The translations under genes were made by a program, and so were the position numbers. The notes beneath the pieces were generated by a model. That model was not told where the DNA came from. It saw only the letters and a list, made by a program, of their open reading frames with translations, and searched no databases. Of a DNA stretch of 64,000 nucleotides, positions 42,330-54,130 are shown in pieces. The stretch comes from Forficula auricularia (taxonomy: Eukaryota > Arthropoda > Insecta > Dermaptera > Forficulidae): contig JALMQS010000055.1 in assembly GCA_024734495.1 (NCBI GenBank), positions 10,325,340 to 10,389,339 of the forward strand, given 5' to 3'. How positions within the stretch are numbered: the first letter of the stretch is position 1; every line of letters starts with the position of its first letter.

Positions 42330-42517
42330 GGGGGGGGGGTAAGATAGGCTAGGTGTTAGCGTGTCAATCTGCTAACCAATTGGACCCGGGTTCGAATCCG
42401 ACTCGAGGCATCCGGCTAAAATCTGACACTGGGGGTAGAGACAAATTTAAATAAAATAAGTGGTATCGTAAATTGGCTTATGGCTAGAAAGGCCAAAAAA
42501 ACCAAAAAAAAAAAAAT
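42330..42517 (+). mobile_element. tRNA-derived SINE, second family (188 bp)
   Basis: Flanked by a perfect 9-bp duplication AATCACGAG (42,321-42,329 and 42,518-42,526). Box A-like TAGGCTAGGTGTTAG and a canonical box B GGGTTCGAATCC lie in the first 70 bp. The body GGCTTATGGCTAGAAAGGCC leads to an A-rich tail. Begins with a G-run. Unrelated in body to the 19.3/29.7 kb family. Confidence 0.85.
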
Positions 42518-42526
42518 AATCACGAG

Positions 42527-43270
42527 TGAAAAAGATAATTGAATATTGTAGCTCATCTTGTCCGAAATCGAACTTGAATTTGATTTGATTTTTCATTTTG
42601 AGATTTTTAAATAATTCAAATTTTTTTTGCACTTATAAGAAAAATATAAATAAATAACTGTACTAATTAAAATCTTAAAAATGTAGTCTGAATTTGAACT
42701 TGATTTATGACGTCGGCGCGCCTATATTTAGGCAACATATCGCGCGCAGAAGAATGAAAGCTGCGTATGAGCTAGGCGAGTCCAGTCATTGATGGAATGC
42801 TCCAGAGCTTATGGCATGTAGGCCAACAAGTAGGTAACATATGTATGAAAGGATAAAAAAATAGGGACATAAACATAAAAAATTGATTCCCATTAAATTT
42901 TTTAAAATAAAAAAAATATATAACTTTTATGCTGACTTTCTTCTCTGTAAACAAAAAAAAAAAAAAAAAAAACCAAGCCTGTGAAATATGTTTGTTTGGC
43001 TATTTGGAAGATTGCTTCGAATATCTTGGGCGCTTGGGCCTATAGATGTTCTAACAGGAATGAGAACAATTTTCACTTCTGTATGAGGATTTCCATTTTT
43101 AAATTTGTAGTTATCTGCCGTATTTTTAAATAAAATTGTCTTATTGTTTTTTTAATATTTAAAAAATAAAATTATTTATTCAATACTAACAAGATAATAT
43201 TTGTGTTCGGAGTCCTGAACCCCTGGACCGAGCCTTTCTTATCATTGCTGGAGTCGTACATTTATTATAT
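42527..43270. other. No gene recognised
   Basis: AT-rich apart from a GC-richer patch at 42,710-42,800 (GACGTCGGCGCGCCTATATT, GAGCTAGGCGAGTCCAGTCA) that I cannot assign. A-run at 42,953-42,972. Confidence 0.4.
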
Positions 43271-43300
43271 ACTAGCTGACGCCCGGCCTTCGCATAAATA
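43271..43300 (-). mobile_element. Helitron-like 3' terminus, second type
   Basis: The reverse complement reads TTTATGCGAAGGCCGGGCG then TCAGCTAGTAT. It ends in CTAG before T with a GC-rich block just upstream, as in Helitrons, but the hairpin is weaker than in the 21.5 kb family. The remainder of the element (43,300-43,575) shows nothing diagnostic. Confidence 0.4.
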
Positions 43301-43575
43301 AAAAAATAAATATTATATTATTTTATTTACATATACATTTTACATTTTTATTTAAAAATTTAAATATATTAAAAAATAATAATAGTTTTGAAAATAAATT
43401 AAAAATGCAAATAATTATAGAATAGGTGTTAAAACAGTAAATGAATTATATATTACTTGTCAAAATTGGCCCCTTAACCAAAAATAATATTGACAGTTGA
43501 AAGATTTCCAAATAGCTATTATCGGCCATCTTGTTTGTTTTCTTTTACCCCCAGAGAGACGCTGGCGTTGTTTCC

Positions 43576-44010
43576 TCGAAAAAATTTTTAATTGAATTTA
43601 ATGGAAAGCAGCCCAGGGGTAGTGAGGAAAGAAAAAAAATTAACACATATCAAATAAGGTGTAATTTATTGGAATCCTTCCTCCTTTCCTTTCAAACCGA
43701 CGTTTCGGAGGATTTTTTCCTCCTTCTTCAGTGTTTCAAAGGGTCAATAAATGAAACAAATAAAATGTTTCCTTCTTCTCTCCACAGTAGTGTTCAAAAC
43801 TTTCTTCTTTTTTAGCAAAGGAATAGAAAAACAATTTTTTGGAGGGAACATATTTTTATGCTTGTACTCTTGTAAGTACCATATTCTACTGATTGCCTTG
43901 CTAAGTTTTTTATAGTTATTATTAATTTTCTTAAAACACTCTGATGCCTTCTTCCCATATAGACGCGAAATTTCACTGTGGGCTGCTTTCCATTACATTC
44001 AATTAAAATT
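43576..44010 (-). mobile_element. Penelope-like short unit, copy 2, with inverted ends
   Basis: 43,576-43,830 is the reverse complement of 39,733-39,975, including CTGAAGAAGGAGGAAAAAAT and CCTCCGAAACGTCGG (43,731-43,697). The outer block TAATGGAAAGCAGCCCA (about 43,600) recurs inverted as TGGGCTGCTTTCCATTA at 43,978, giving inverted ends. Frames drawn through it are not genes. No target duplication resolved. Confidence 0.5.
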
Positions 44011-44741
44011 TCTACCAGTCCGTCTCTCTCCAGAGAAAATTTCGTTAGTAAAATTATTTATTTACAACTAATAATACGATAATATAGCTTTGCTCTGCCC
44101 TCTGAGTCTTGAGTCCATGATTGTGAGCCCAATTGTATAGGATATATCATTTTTCTTAAATTTGTTTATTTATTTACCTATATATATATATATTAAAATG
44201 TGTAAGTGTACATTTAAATATATTAAATTATAATATTATATTTTATATCAAAGCTGTGGACGGAATGTCACTTGTTGAATTCATAACAAATGCCTCGCTC
44301 ATGCCTAAAGGCCTGTGACCCAGTCTCCTAATAAAACAGAAGGAATTTCTTTACCTTATACCTACATCAAAAGCTCCCTTCATTCCCCACTTCTGACAGA
44401 TAAAAGCAAACGCAATAAAAGAACCAGGAGAATTATTATATCTAAATACATGTTTAGAATAATGTCGTTCTCTCCTCATATTTGGTTTTCCTGTCTCTGT
44501 GTGTAATAGTTCCTTGAATTATTAGAAAACGCCAGATTTAGCTGACCCTAGTAAGACTCTTCCAATTATCCAAGTCCAGTTTGATTGGTTTGAAATCGCC
44601 CTGCAAAGTTAATAATTTAGGGATTCGCCTATCATTATGAGACAGGATTATCTAAGCCGAAACCTGAAGCTCTACACAAGAGTGAGTTTTCACCAATTAT
44701 ATGCATTTTTGTGGTCTTCAGGGCCAAAATATTGGGGTGCC
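44011..44741. other. No gene recognised
   Basis: AT-rich with a TA run near 44,179-44,192. Confidence 0.5.
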
Positions 44742-44975
44742 TACTGTTTTTTTTTTTTTTTTTTTGTTTTTTTTAATGCAATCGAATGCAAGAAGGGGTG
44801 CACCAATAAAGATGTAGCCCCTATGGATCTCGAAAGACCCTTGCATTACCGAAGAGAAGGGAAAGTTGATTAAGTGAGAGGGTGTAGACGTAGGTGTCTA
44901 TGCACCCTGGTTTTGAAGGTTTGAAGATCATAGGTGCTGGGAAAGATAGAGCCTGGGAGAGAGTTCCAGTTATAT
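44742..44975 (-). mobile_element. CR1/Jockey-type LINE 3' end, minus
   Basis: The reverse complement carries TGGAACTCTCTCCCAGGCTC, CCAGCACCTATGATCTTCAA, the 3' UTR AGGGGCTACATCTTTATTGG and poly(A). It covers the last 20-odd codons of the RT plus 3' UTR. It faces head-to-head with the plus-strand copy that follows, both poly(A) tails pointing outward. Confidence 0.8.
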
Positions 44976-44989
44976 TATAGCTATAAAGG

Positions 44990-45927
44990 TAAAAAAAAGT
45001 ACAGGGAAATGAAATTAAGGGCTAGACTAGCTAAAGAGCTAAAAGAATCAATGTTGCATCCTCAATTACTCTCGACCTAGACAAACTGAATAAATGGGGC
45101 TCACAAAATTTAGTTAACTTCAATTCAAACAAGACTCAATGTTGTCTAATTTCTAGGCGCGAAAATAAAAATTTCCCTGATATTCACTTCGATTCGAATA
45201 CCCTAAAAATGTGTGACAGCCTATCCATGTTGGGCGTCTCTGTCGCATCTGACCTGTCTTGGAATGAACACATCTCCTCTGTGGCCAAATCTGCAGCAAG
45301 GAAGATTGGCTTCTTATTCAGGTCCAAGCAATTTTACAAACCCCCACAACTTCTCACCATCTACAAGGCCCAAATCCGCCCCTGTCTCGAATACGGCTCT
45401 CATCTATGGAGAGGAGCCTCAAAATACTCTCTTGCTACCCTGGATGCAATTCATAAACGAGCCGTCAGGCTAATTGACGATTCTACCCTCACCGACTCCC
45501 TCGACTCGCTGGCTCATCGAAGAGATGTCTCTGCCCTTTCCCTTTTCTATAGATACTATCACGGCAGGTGCTCTGATGAGATAAAATCAATAATTCCCCC
45601 AAAGCATGCTTTGCACGTAGCACGCGTTTTGCCGACTCCCAACACTCTCTCGCGGTCAAATTAGAAAAGTGCCGGACCACTTCATTCGCGAATACATATA
45701 TCCCCATGACTTCAAGGAACTGGAACTCTCTTCCAGCCTCTATCTTTCCCAGCACCTATAATCTTCAAACCTTCAAAAATGGAGTGCATAGACACCTACG
45801 TCTACACCCTCTCACTTAATCAACTTTCTCTTCTCTTCGGTAATGCAAGGGTCTTTCGAGATCCATAGGGGCTGCATCATTACTGGTGCACCCCTTCTTG
45901 CATTCGATTGCATTAAAAAAAAAAAAA
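44990..45927 (+). pseudogene. CR1/Jockey-type LINE, RT C-terminal third and 3' UTR
   Basis: From about 45,050 the frame reads NVASSITLDLDKLNKWGSQN, then LGVSVASDLSWNEHISSVAK, KIGFLFRSKQFY, YKAQIRPCLEYGSHLWRGAS, LDAIHKRAVRLI and RDVSALSLFYRYYHGRCSDE. This is the palm/thumb C-terminus of CR1/Jockey-like RTs, downstream of the catalytic FADD box, which is missing. The frame closes at 45,664 through a frameshift; another frame continues with SRNWNSLPASIFPSTYNLQT and a natural stop. The 3' UTR AGGGGCTGCATCATTACTGG ends in poly(A). 5'-truncated and dead. Confidence 0.85.
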
Positions 45928-46094
45928 AATAGTATAAAATATCACAGCCAGGTTTCGGTTCAAATACCCATTTTTGACGTTTTTGAGTTATTATTATTTT
46001 TTATTTATTTATTTTTTTGTATATCAAACATAAATCATCTTTGTTTTGTAAAATTTTACAAAAATCGTATATATGAGAGAAAAGTTATATAATA

Positions 46095-46396
46095 CAGTAG
46101 AACCTCGTTTATTTGAACTAACTGGGACCAAAGGCAAACCGGATAATCGAAAATTTGGATAATCCAGATATATGGGTAATAAAAACATAACAAATCCTCA
46201 AATAAACGAATTTGAATTTATTACGATAAAATAAACATGTTTATATCAAAATTACATAGAATAGTTTAAAAAAATATATACTTACGTTAAAAAAAATAAC
46301 ATTTCACATCAGTTAAAAATTATTATCCATATGAAAGTTTATTAAAATACAAATCCGATACGGAAAATCAGGAGGGTCGTAAATGAGGTTTTACTG
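46095..46396. mobile_element. pogo/Tigger-like MITE, 302 bp
   Basis: Left end CAGTAGAACCTCGTTTATTT with text GGATAATCGAAAATTTGGAT, right end AAATGAGGTTTTACTG. The reverse complement CAGTAAAACCTCATTTACG matches the left TIR. TA on the left and CA on the right flank it, the latter a mutated TA. The CAGTA[GA]AACCTC end is typical of pogo-type MITEs. Confidence 0.75.
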
Positions 46397-47113
46397 CAAT
46401 TTGTTTAAAAATATTTAAAATTCTAAATGGGTTCTCATTGAGATCCTGGACACAACATTTTTTTAATCTAAGAGTATTTTTATATTTTAAGGGATTAAAT
46501 AAAGATCAGGCTCTACAATAAGTTGAGTTATCAATTGATTTTAATAATTGTATTTAAATAAAATTATTTTATAATATATTTTTTTCTTAATTTTTATTTT
46601 TAATTAAAGATCTGTTGTTAAGCATGTACGAATTCCAATTAAAGTGTAAAGAAACAGCTAGGCATCCTTTCTATTTCTCTCTTTCTTTTTTTTAATGCTT
46701 TTTGAAACTTGGCTTCTAAATAAAATTGGTTAATTGATTTTTTTACCCCTTTTTTTTAATTCATTGTTTCGTTTGTTTTTCAATTTCTATAGAAATTTTA
46801 AATAAAATACCAACATTTGAACTAGTAGTTTAACTACGTATGATAACTTTTCAAAATATTGAATAAATAAAAGCTTTGTAAAAATAAATAAAGAGAGGTT
46901 GTTTTATTTAATTATGATTTATTTATTTATGACGTATTTTCAGTGTGGTGTATAAATGAAAAGAGATTTAACTGAAATAATTTATATTCTAGAAAAGAGA
47001 AATAATGGAACAAAGATTTTTTCCAAATCTATAGCCAGATCATATGGTAAGTTCTCCTTCTGGGAACGAAAGATTTCCCCATTCTCTGCAGGTCCCATAT
47101 ATATAGCTGCTAC
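46397..47113. other. No gene recognised
   Basis: AT-rich, nothing supported. Confidence 0.5.
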
Positions 47114-47134
47114 GGGCGTGCCTTCGGCACGCCC
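47114..47134. repeat. Perfect GC-rich hairpin (possible Helitron end)
   Basis: GGGCGTGCC and GGCACGCCC pair perfectly around TTC. On the minus strand GTAGCAGCTATATA follows at the distance expected for a Helitron CTRR end, though CTAT replaces CTAG. A second TTCGG-containing GC patch lies at 47,517-47,552. Confidence 0.5.
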
Positions 47135-49137
47135 TCTGCACCTAGGCCTAGACGGGTTGCCCTGGCGGACAGCGTTTCGAAACGGCCAAAAGTTTGTTTA
47201 GGGTATAATTTAGTTTTACTGTACCACATATGAATGATTGATTTTCCCCAAAAAAATTTATCTTAAAAAATATATATTAAAAAAAAAAAAAAAAAAACAT
47301 TTATTAATTAAATAATTTATTTAACAAATCAAAAATATAAATATAAAAAACTCAACATATTTCCAATACTTTTAAAACAATATAAGAATATAAGAATAAA
47401 AATAAGTATCCTTGCTTTACGCTATAAGATGAACACAACACAAATACGTCCACAAACAATTAAATAATATACAAAGAAGAAAATCAAATTTAAAAGTGTA
47501 ATAAGTTTCCAAGTCCGGGGGCTTTGCCTAACCGCCTTCGGTAGTCCTCTCCTTAAATATCTTTAATAAATTTACAATTAAAAATAAATAGCAAATTTAA
47601 AAAAGATAGCAAAAAAAGCTCTCCTTTAGGCCCTCTGTCGTAATTTTTAAAATTACACACAAACATGTTAACATTGAGATATATATAGGTAAGGATATCA
47701 GTTGGTGACTTTTCAAAAAAGTATCCTTCATTTTTTGAAATTTCATTTTAATCTTCACTTTTTTAGCAAATTTCATCGAATACGGCATAATTTTCCTTAT
47801 TAACATTGGATTTTTAAAAGTATATTTTTGGGTCTTCGCTCCAAACGGATTCTGCTTTGTGTGAATGAGTGTAGGAGTCAGAAATTAAATTATGTGACTT
47901 AAACTCCATAATCCTTGAGATGAAAATCGACCATCTTCCACAATGAAACAGCCTGTCCTTAAAAAATCTTAAATCTCTCCTAATTCTATTGCTATAAGCA
48001 AGCTATGCCTATGCACTCTTAGTTATTTCCAATCTTATATATTGAAAGTTCTTAGAAATGGATTTGTCTAAAAATTCTCGAACCATTTTTATTTATTCCC
48101 TTTTTATTATTTCTATTATAATAGTTCCTCAGCGAGAACAATTTTTATTTGACTAAAACTTGTCTGGACTTGTCTTTGACATGATTGAACTGGAAGATAT
48201 TCCTACCAGACAGGGCCTTCAAACCTTCTTCTATCGCCACCCTTTTCGTAAAAATCATTCATTTTAATTGCCCCTTGAAATTATGCGACAATTTTATTTC
48301 ATTTCGAGAACCATTATATTTTTCAAAATAAAAAAATGTTTTATATAGAAAAATTTGAAATAACGGATAATAATTTAGAAATTTAAAGATCCTCCTGAAA
48401 TTTTGAAGTCGATATTTATGAAATACTCTAAATGTTTGAAATTGTAGGGATCCGCCGAGGAAAAAGAATACATAAGACATGTAAATTTCAAGTTTATATT
48501 TTATTTAGTTTACGAGCCACATTTCTCTGACAGACAAATAGACACTGTATCGACTCAAAAGTGTCCCGTTTTACTTTTGAACGGAACCCTAAAAAAGCAG
48601 ATCAACCATTCGTTTTATAAAGTTTTATCATACCCGTTTTTTGTGAAGCTCACCGTTAAATGCTTTTTTTCACCTCGAGTGAGAAAACATGGCTTAGAAA
48701 TTCAATATTTTAACATATCATTAGTTGAGGGTCAGAATTGAAATTAATTAAATTAAATATATGTAGGTCTGTATATAATTTCATTATGGAAAAGATGGAT
48801 AGGTATAATTTGAAAGCTTTTGCTTGATCTTTAGCCCTCAAGCTATTAATTACAATTAATATATAAAATATAATTAACATCATCTGTATGTATAGATATT
48901 TTCTAATTAAATTACTAATGTAAGTTATCACTACTGATTATATAAAATCAGCATACTAAAAATACTATTTACTAGAATATGTGGTCGGCGCTTTTTAATT
49001 TAATGTCAGCGATAGAAATAAATACAGTAATCCTATACTATTAAAGCGCATTTGTGCCTGCCTTTGTACCTATGTATGTATCTATGTCCATCTCCCAACA
49101 AAAACAGTTGTCATGGTTACCAATTTAAATGAAATTA
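47135..49137. other. No gene recognised; small dispersed repeat at 48,520
   Basis: About 48,520-48,600 (CTGACAGACAAATAGACACT, CCCGTTTTACTTTTGAACGG, AACCCTAAAAAAG) matches 22,600-22,670 and, inverted, 12,845-12,935. At 49,032 the text TCCTATACTATTAAAGCGCA could be the 5' end of another Helitron type. Confidence 0.45.
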
Positions 49138-49283
49138 TCTACTATATATAAAATTAAGGTTTTGTCTGTACATTGGGGTGGTGGTGTGGGTGGGGGTTCT
49201 GGGTGGATTTCGGGGGAGGTGGGGGGGCAGCGGGCGAGCCCCTGGCTAGTAAGAGAGCCGCCGAAAGCGGGCCTTGCAGCTAG
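49138..49283 (+). mobile_element. Helitron C, internally deleted to 146 bp
   Basis: TCTACTATATATAAAATTAA, GGTTTTGTCTGTACATTG and then directly the G-rich 3' part with GCCGCCGAAAGCGGGC and CTTGCAGCTAG. Both termini of the 21.5/30.9 kb family are kept, with almost all of the interior lost. The 3' flank is C rather than T. Confidence 0.8.
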
Positions 49284-50346
49284 CAACTAAATAAAAGAAT
49301 TCGTTTCCGTGTAACGGAGCTATAATTGTAAGGTATTCTAAACTGGTGTCTCCTCTATAGAATATGTAAAATATATTGTTTATAAACTAAGTTTAATGGA
49401 CAATTTTTAAGAGATGGATTATAGAAACTTTTCATTTTGAAGCTTTCAGTAGGGGCTCAAAGACTATTTATATAAAATTTGTTTGAGTTTGGTCCAAATA
49501 CCTATAATTTTCATTTGTTGACCCCCCTCCACTCGGTTTTCCAGGCCTATGTATATATGTGTGTATGTTTATTTGCATCAAGCAGAGGACTTTGATTCTC
49601 TTTATGGTTTTTAATATTTTTTACCATAGTATTCAATATTTGGGGATGCTAGACTCTTTACTAGCCTATAGCTATAGTGTACTCTAATCTCTAATGTATA
49701 TATTCCAATTTACAAAAACACATAAACCGATTTATAATTTTATCCTAATAAAAAATTCATTTATTATACAATATCTATCTTTCTATCTCGCTCTTTGAAT
49801 ACATACATATTATATGGATTATTTAGGTATAGCTTCACATAGGTATGGTTTATTAGATTGAGTCCGAATGTTTATTTTATTTTGTATGATATTTGCAAAG
49901 CTCAAACGAAATATGATGACAAATATAATTAATATAAAAATAAAAAGAAACATTAAAATAATTAAATTTGTTTGGATTATGTGTCAAATGCAAACGAACA
50001 TATTATATTATATTATAGCAAAACAAAGGGAATAAAACAAAAATATGTGAAAGATATCAACTACACGTTACGGATAAATTTTAAAATAGATAATAAAAAC
50101 AAAATTATCCTCGAGGATTTAGTAATTAGAAATTAATGCGTAATGACATTATTTTATATTTAAGATTTCCGAAATATCGATTTATTGGCTTTCTGTCTAA
50201 AACACTAAACGTCCTACGAATTTATCTTTCACACGCAGAACTCTATTTTTAATAAATTATAGCCAAAAGGTGAGCTTATGTTTTCGATCAGAACTTTGCG
50301 CCTAGCGCCTTAAGGTTTATAAATTAGCATTTTACAAAATGTGAAG
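49284..50346. other. No gene recognised
   Basis: AT-rich. TTTGCATCAAGCAGAGGACT (49,571-49,590) followed by GATTCTCTTTATGG echoes 60,695-60,733. Confidence 0.45.
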
Positions 50347-50355
50347 AATAGGTTT

Positions 50356-50928
50356 GATTAAATTGAAAGTTTTTTGCTGAGAGTAGCAGAATTTTTATAA
50401 ATTGAAGGAGACAAAAAAGAGTGTGTGCTTCTGCTGGAACTATAAATTGTTAATTTATTTAAAACGAGACTATAGTTTCGAGAGCTTTGCCTTCTTCATC
50501 AGTCTATTACAATTGATTCACAGGAATTAATGTATGAATGGTAAGTGAGATTTACATGTGATAAGAGCAAATTACGATTCACCGTTGATACTTGTTTCAT
50601 TTTTTGGCTGTAGGTGGGAGTATTGGGGTTTTTATTTGCGCGGCTAATTTTAAGATACGGCTTTCCGAAAGTTCGATTTTCCGATTTAAGAATTTTTCTG
50701 GTGATTTATTGTATGATTTTAAAATTTCTAAAGATTCGAAGATACTAATTTTTAGGGATCGTGTTCTGATCTAATTAATTTAATATTTGATTCGTCTGGT
50801 AAATTAATTACTGTGAATCAATTGTAATAGACTGATGAAGAAGGCAAAGCTCTCGAAACTATAGTCTCGTTATAAATAAATTAAAAATTTATAATTCTAG
50901 AAGAAGACACACTTTTATTGTCTCCTTC
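50356..50928. mobile_element. Penelope-like unit, 573 bp, inverted arms and 9-bp target repeat
   Basis: AATAGGTTT flanks both sides (50,347-50,355 and 50,929-50,937). Arms of about 125 bp (from 50,401 ATTGAAGGAGACAAAA and to 50,928) are inverted and contain AGACTGATGAAGAAGGCAAA with CTCTCGAAACTATAGTCT (50,830-50,868; inverse 50,465-50,505). The left side has an extra 45-bp tail with GCTGAGAGTAGCAGAATT outside the arm, a structural asymmetry known for Penelope-like elements. CTGATGA and CGAAAC are hammerhead core strings. Confidence 0.55.
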
Positions 50929-50937
50929 AATAGGTTT

Positions 50938-52831
50938 CATGTTTGGTGGTCTATGGTGACGAGATATAGCCAAAGATTTAGACAAAAAATTTGCTATATT
51001 GGTTTCATAGCAGATATGTCCATTATAAAACTAGTCTTACCATTTACGTCTCGATTTGAACAAGAGCCTCGTTTGAAGCTGGACCGTAGCCAGCGGGGGG
51101 GGGGGGGGGGGGGGGGGCTAATAGAATACCCATCGAAGTTTTGAGTTATATATCGAGGTTTTATAGAATATAAATAAAAGCTTAGTAAAAAATGTAATTA
51201 AAAAAAAAACTCCCATAGAAAAAGCAAGCTGGGCATCTCGGGAGGTCATGTCTCCTACTTCTCGGAGTTTATCCATACTCCCCTAACCTCTCGGTGTATA
51301 ATCAACCCTCAGCACGACATTTTTTTCTGGCCTTGATTTGAAAGTATGGTTCAGGTATCCTAGTCAGTTTCTCATCTTGTCCCGGTTATTTAGAAAAACT
51401 TATAAAATGCAGGCTCGCCACGTGTGAATTGAGCTTTGAAGTAATTAGAAAATAATTAAAATTTTCAAGTGGGTGTTGAGATCTTAGACGCGGATAGAAG
51501 TAGTTCGAGTAATCATTGAGAGATAAGAATTTAACCAGCTAATTAATTAAAGTGATAACTTCGATTTAAGAGCGCACTTTACTTCTCTCCTTTGATTTTC
51601 TAACTAATTTTACTTTTATTGGTGTATTTGAAGGCGTCTAAATCAAATAATTATTTTTTGAAGAAAAATATATTAAATTTGAATTTTAACTATTTTTTCT
51701 TAAATTATAACGTATTTAGATCCAACCCGTAAAAACGCCTCATTTAGTTCATTTCGGTTAGAATGGGAGCTGTTCAAGACCATATCAAGCTAAAGCGAAT
51801 TATACCTTCCGATTCGAAATGAAAATAAACTGAAATATTTTGTTTTCAGTTAGAGACCAAATAGGGCATCATTTCACCGAAATATCACTTAAAAGACAAA
51901 TTAACGTAGTTAATTTGCTATAGAAAATAAAGTAAAAAAAAAAAAACAGTATATTTGAATTGGCATCCTCAAATTCCTTATAAAGTCCCAAAATTTATGA
52001 GAAATAAACTGCACTCTTAACCACCTCGATTCTAAATGATTAATGACTTGGAGTTAAATATAATTACATTTCCTAAATTAGAAGCCGAAACATACTGAAA
52101 TTCGCTAAAAGTTTAATTAATTTTCTAATTTAATCATAAATAGTTCAGCCAAAAAAAACTTTCATCAAAAATATACCATGTTTACTTAAAAGAAAATTGC
52201 TCTAATTTTTTCCATTTAAACCTTAAAGTGTCTTTCGAATTTTAAAATTCAAAAATTTATTTTAAAATCAATTCATTTTTAAGTAAATTGCCAGTATGAA
52301 ATATTAATTTCTTATAAGATTTAAACATTAAATATGTGTAACTAAATTTTATCTTCGACTTAAATAAACCAAAATATATATATACATATATATATTTTAT
52401 TCTTTTTGTCGTCACCGTTTTTATAATTAATACAGTGTACTATAAAGAATTCCCACTATTGATAGCGCTTTAACAGTAGCCAAAGTATCTGCCAACTTTT
52501 AACTTTTTCGTTAGCTAGGACGAGAGTTTTGACTGCAGTGCAAAATGGCTTTCAATACCTATATTTTTCTCTAATACAAAAAATGGGTTATATTCATTAA
52601 GGATCTCAATAGAACAAAAAGCATTCACGATTTAAAAATTATTTATTTATTTAAATAATTAGTACCTATTGAACAAAAATTATTCATTGGAAATTATTTT
52701 TATTATCTTTCGTCCCAGCAACCCTTTTTACGGACATGTTGGAATGTCATTAACATAGAAAAACTATACTTTTATTTTTTAATAAAACTTAAAATTAACA
52801 CATTAAAAATGGATAGCTCGACAGTATATTA
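50938..52831. other. No gene recognised; 23-G run
   Basis: AT-rich. An uninterrupted run of 23 Gs lies at 51,095-51,117. TA run at 52,373-52,396. Confidence 0.5.
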
Positions 52832-53020
52832 CAATATATCAGGGCTGTCCAACCCGTGGCCCGCGGGCCGCATGCGGAGCAGTACATACTGCAATGTGCG
52901 GCCCAACATGAAATCATAAACTTCCTTAAAACATTGAGATTTATATGATGAGATATATTTATTCACCTTTTCGAAATATGAATGTACATTTGTACAATAC
53001 GTGAAGCTTTTTTCAAGAAT

Positions 53021-53757
53021 ATAAAAATAATTTTTAAGAAAAAAATAAAAAACGACTTCAAAAAATTAAATGCAACAAATAAAATACACTAAAAGATATA
53101 AAATATTTATTATCTTATTTAGTTACAACTAAACGACGAAATATTAACATGAAATTACTTTTTGAAGTCGGTACCAAACCAACTATACCTATAAGCGAGC
53201 GTACCCGCCAAACGTACTAAGTAAGATCCGTCGAGTGCGATTCATAAAAGGTATATGTTTGGCACCAACTTCAAAAAGTAATTTCATGTTAATATTTCGT
53301 CGTTTAGTTGTAACTAAATAAGATAATAATTATTTTATACCTTTTAGTGTATTTTATTTGTTGCATTTAATTTTTTGAAGTCGGTTTTTATTTTTTCTTA
53401 AAAATTATTTTTATTTTTCTCTTTTTAGTGATGTTATTTAATAGTGATCATATCATCAGAACTTGACCAAATTAATATGACACCATCCCTAAGACACCCC
53501 CTTTCGGATAAAAAAAGAACCATCGAAATCGGTTCATAAACAAAGAGGTTAGGTCTAAACAAACCTAATAAAAAAGTCTAATACCTATGAAAAAAAACGA
53601 AAAAAAATGGGATCAATCGGAAGCTAGACTGGACCCAATGCAAAAAAAATTTTCAAAATCGGTTGACAATTGGCAGAGATATGAGGTAACATAGGCACAA
53701 AAAAACAAATTCAGTCGAATAGAGAACCTCCTCCTTTTTTGAAGTCGGTTAAAAATT
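53021..53757 (+). mobile_element. Palindromic dispersed element, copy 1
   Basis: A near-perfect palindrome of about 400 bp (arms from CGACTTCAAAAAATTAAATG through TTAGTTACAACTAAACGACG) is joined to an asymmetric part containing ATCATCAGAACTTGACCAAA, CAATCGGAAGCTAGACTGGA and ending TTTTTGAAGTCGGTTAAAAA. Same organisation, inverted, at 62,265-63,230. CGACTTCAAAAA strings mark its ends and centre. No ORF. I do not assign a class. Confidence 0.7.
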
Positions 53758-54104
53758 CACTAAAAGCAAAATTATAAGCTCAACTATATAAGATAAAAAA
53801 TAATAAAGTTTCGAATATTTATTTACTAAAATATTTACCATATTATTTCAGTAATTTATATGCTACGACACTAACAAAGTCTATACTTATCATTCTAGTT
53901 AAGGAGACAAGAAATTGGTTTATTCTAGAACAATCAGAATTAATTGATAATTTCTTTATTGGACTGAAATTTGTCAGGACTTGTCTTTTAGATCTTTGCA
54001 CGTGTCAATAGATAATGGATAGTAAGGGATTATTATATCCGTGACCCTTTTAAAAAATAAATTATCATTCCTCATATCCTTCTTTAATCCCATTCTATTC
54101 AAAG

Positions 54105-54130
54105 CAGGACTGTCCAACCCGCGGCCAATA
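54105..54130. repeat. Internal second hAT left end
   Basis: CAGGACTGTCCAACCCGCGG is a diverged duplicate of the terminus at 52,840 inside the same element. Confidence 0.7.

Noticed and set aside
42710..42800. GC-rich patch as a second exon of the candidate gene at 40,992
   Set aside because: No paired splice sites with an open frame on either strand.
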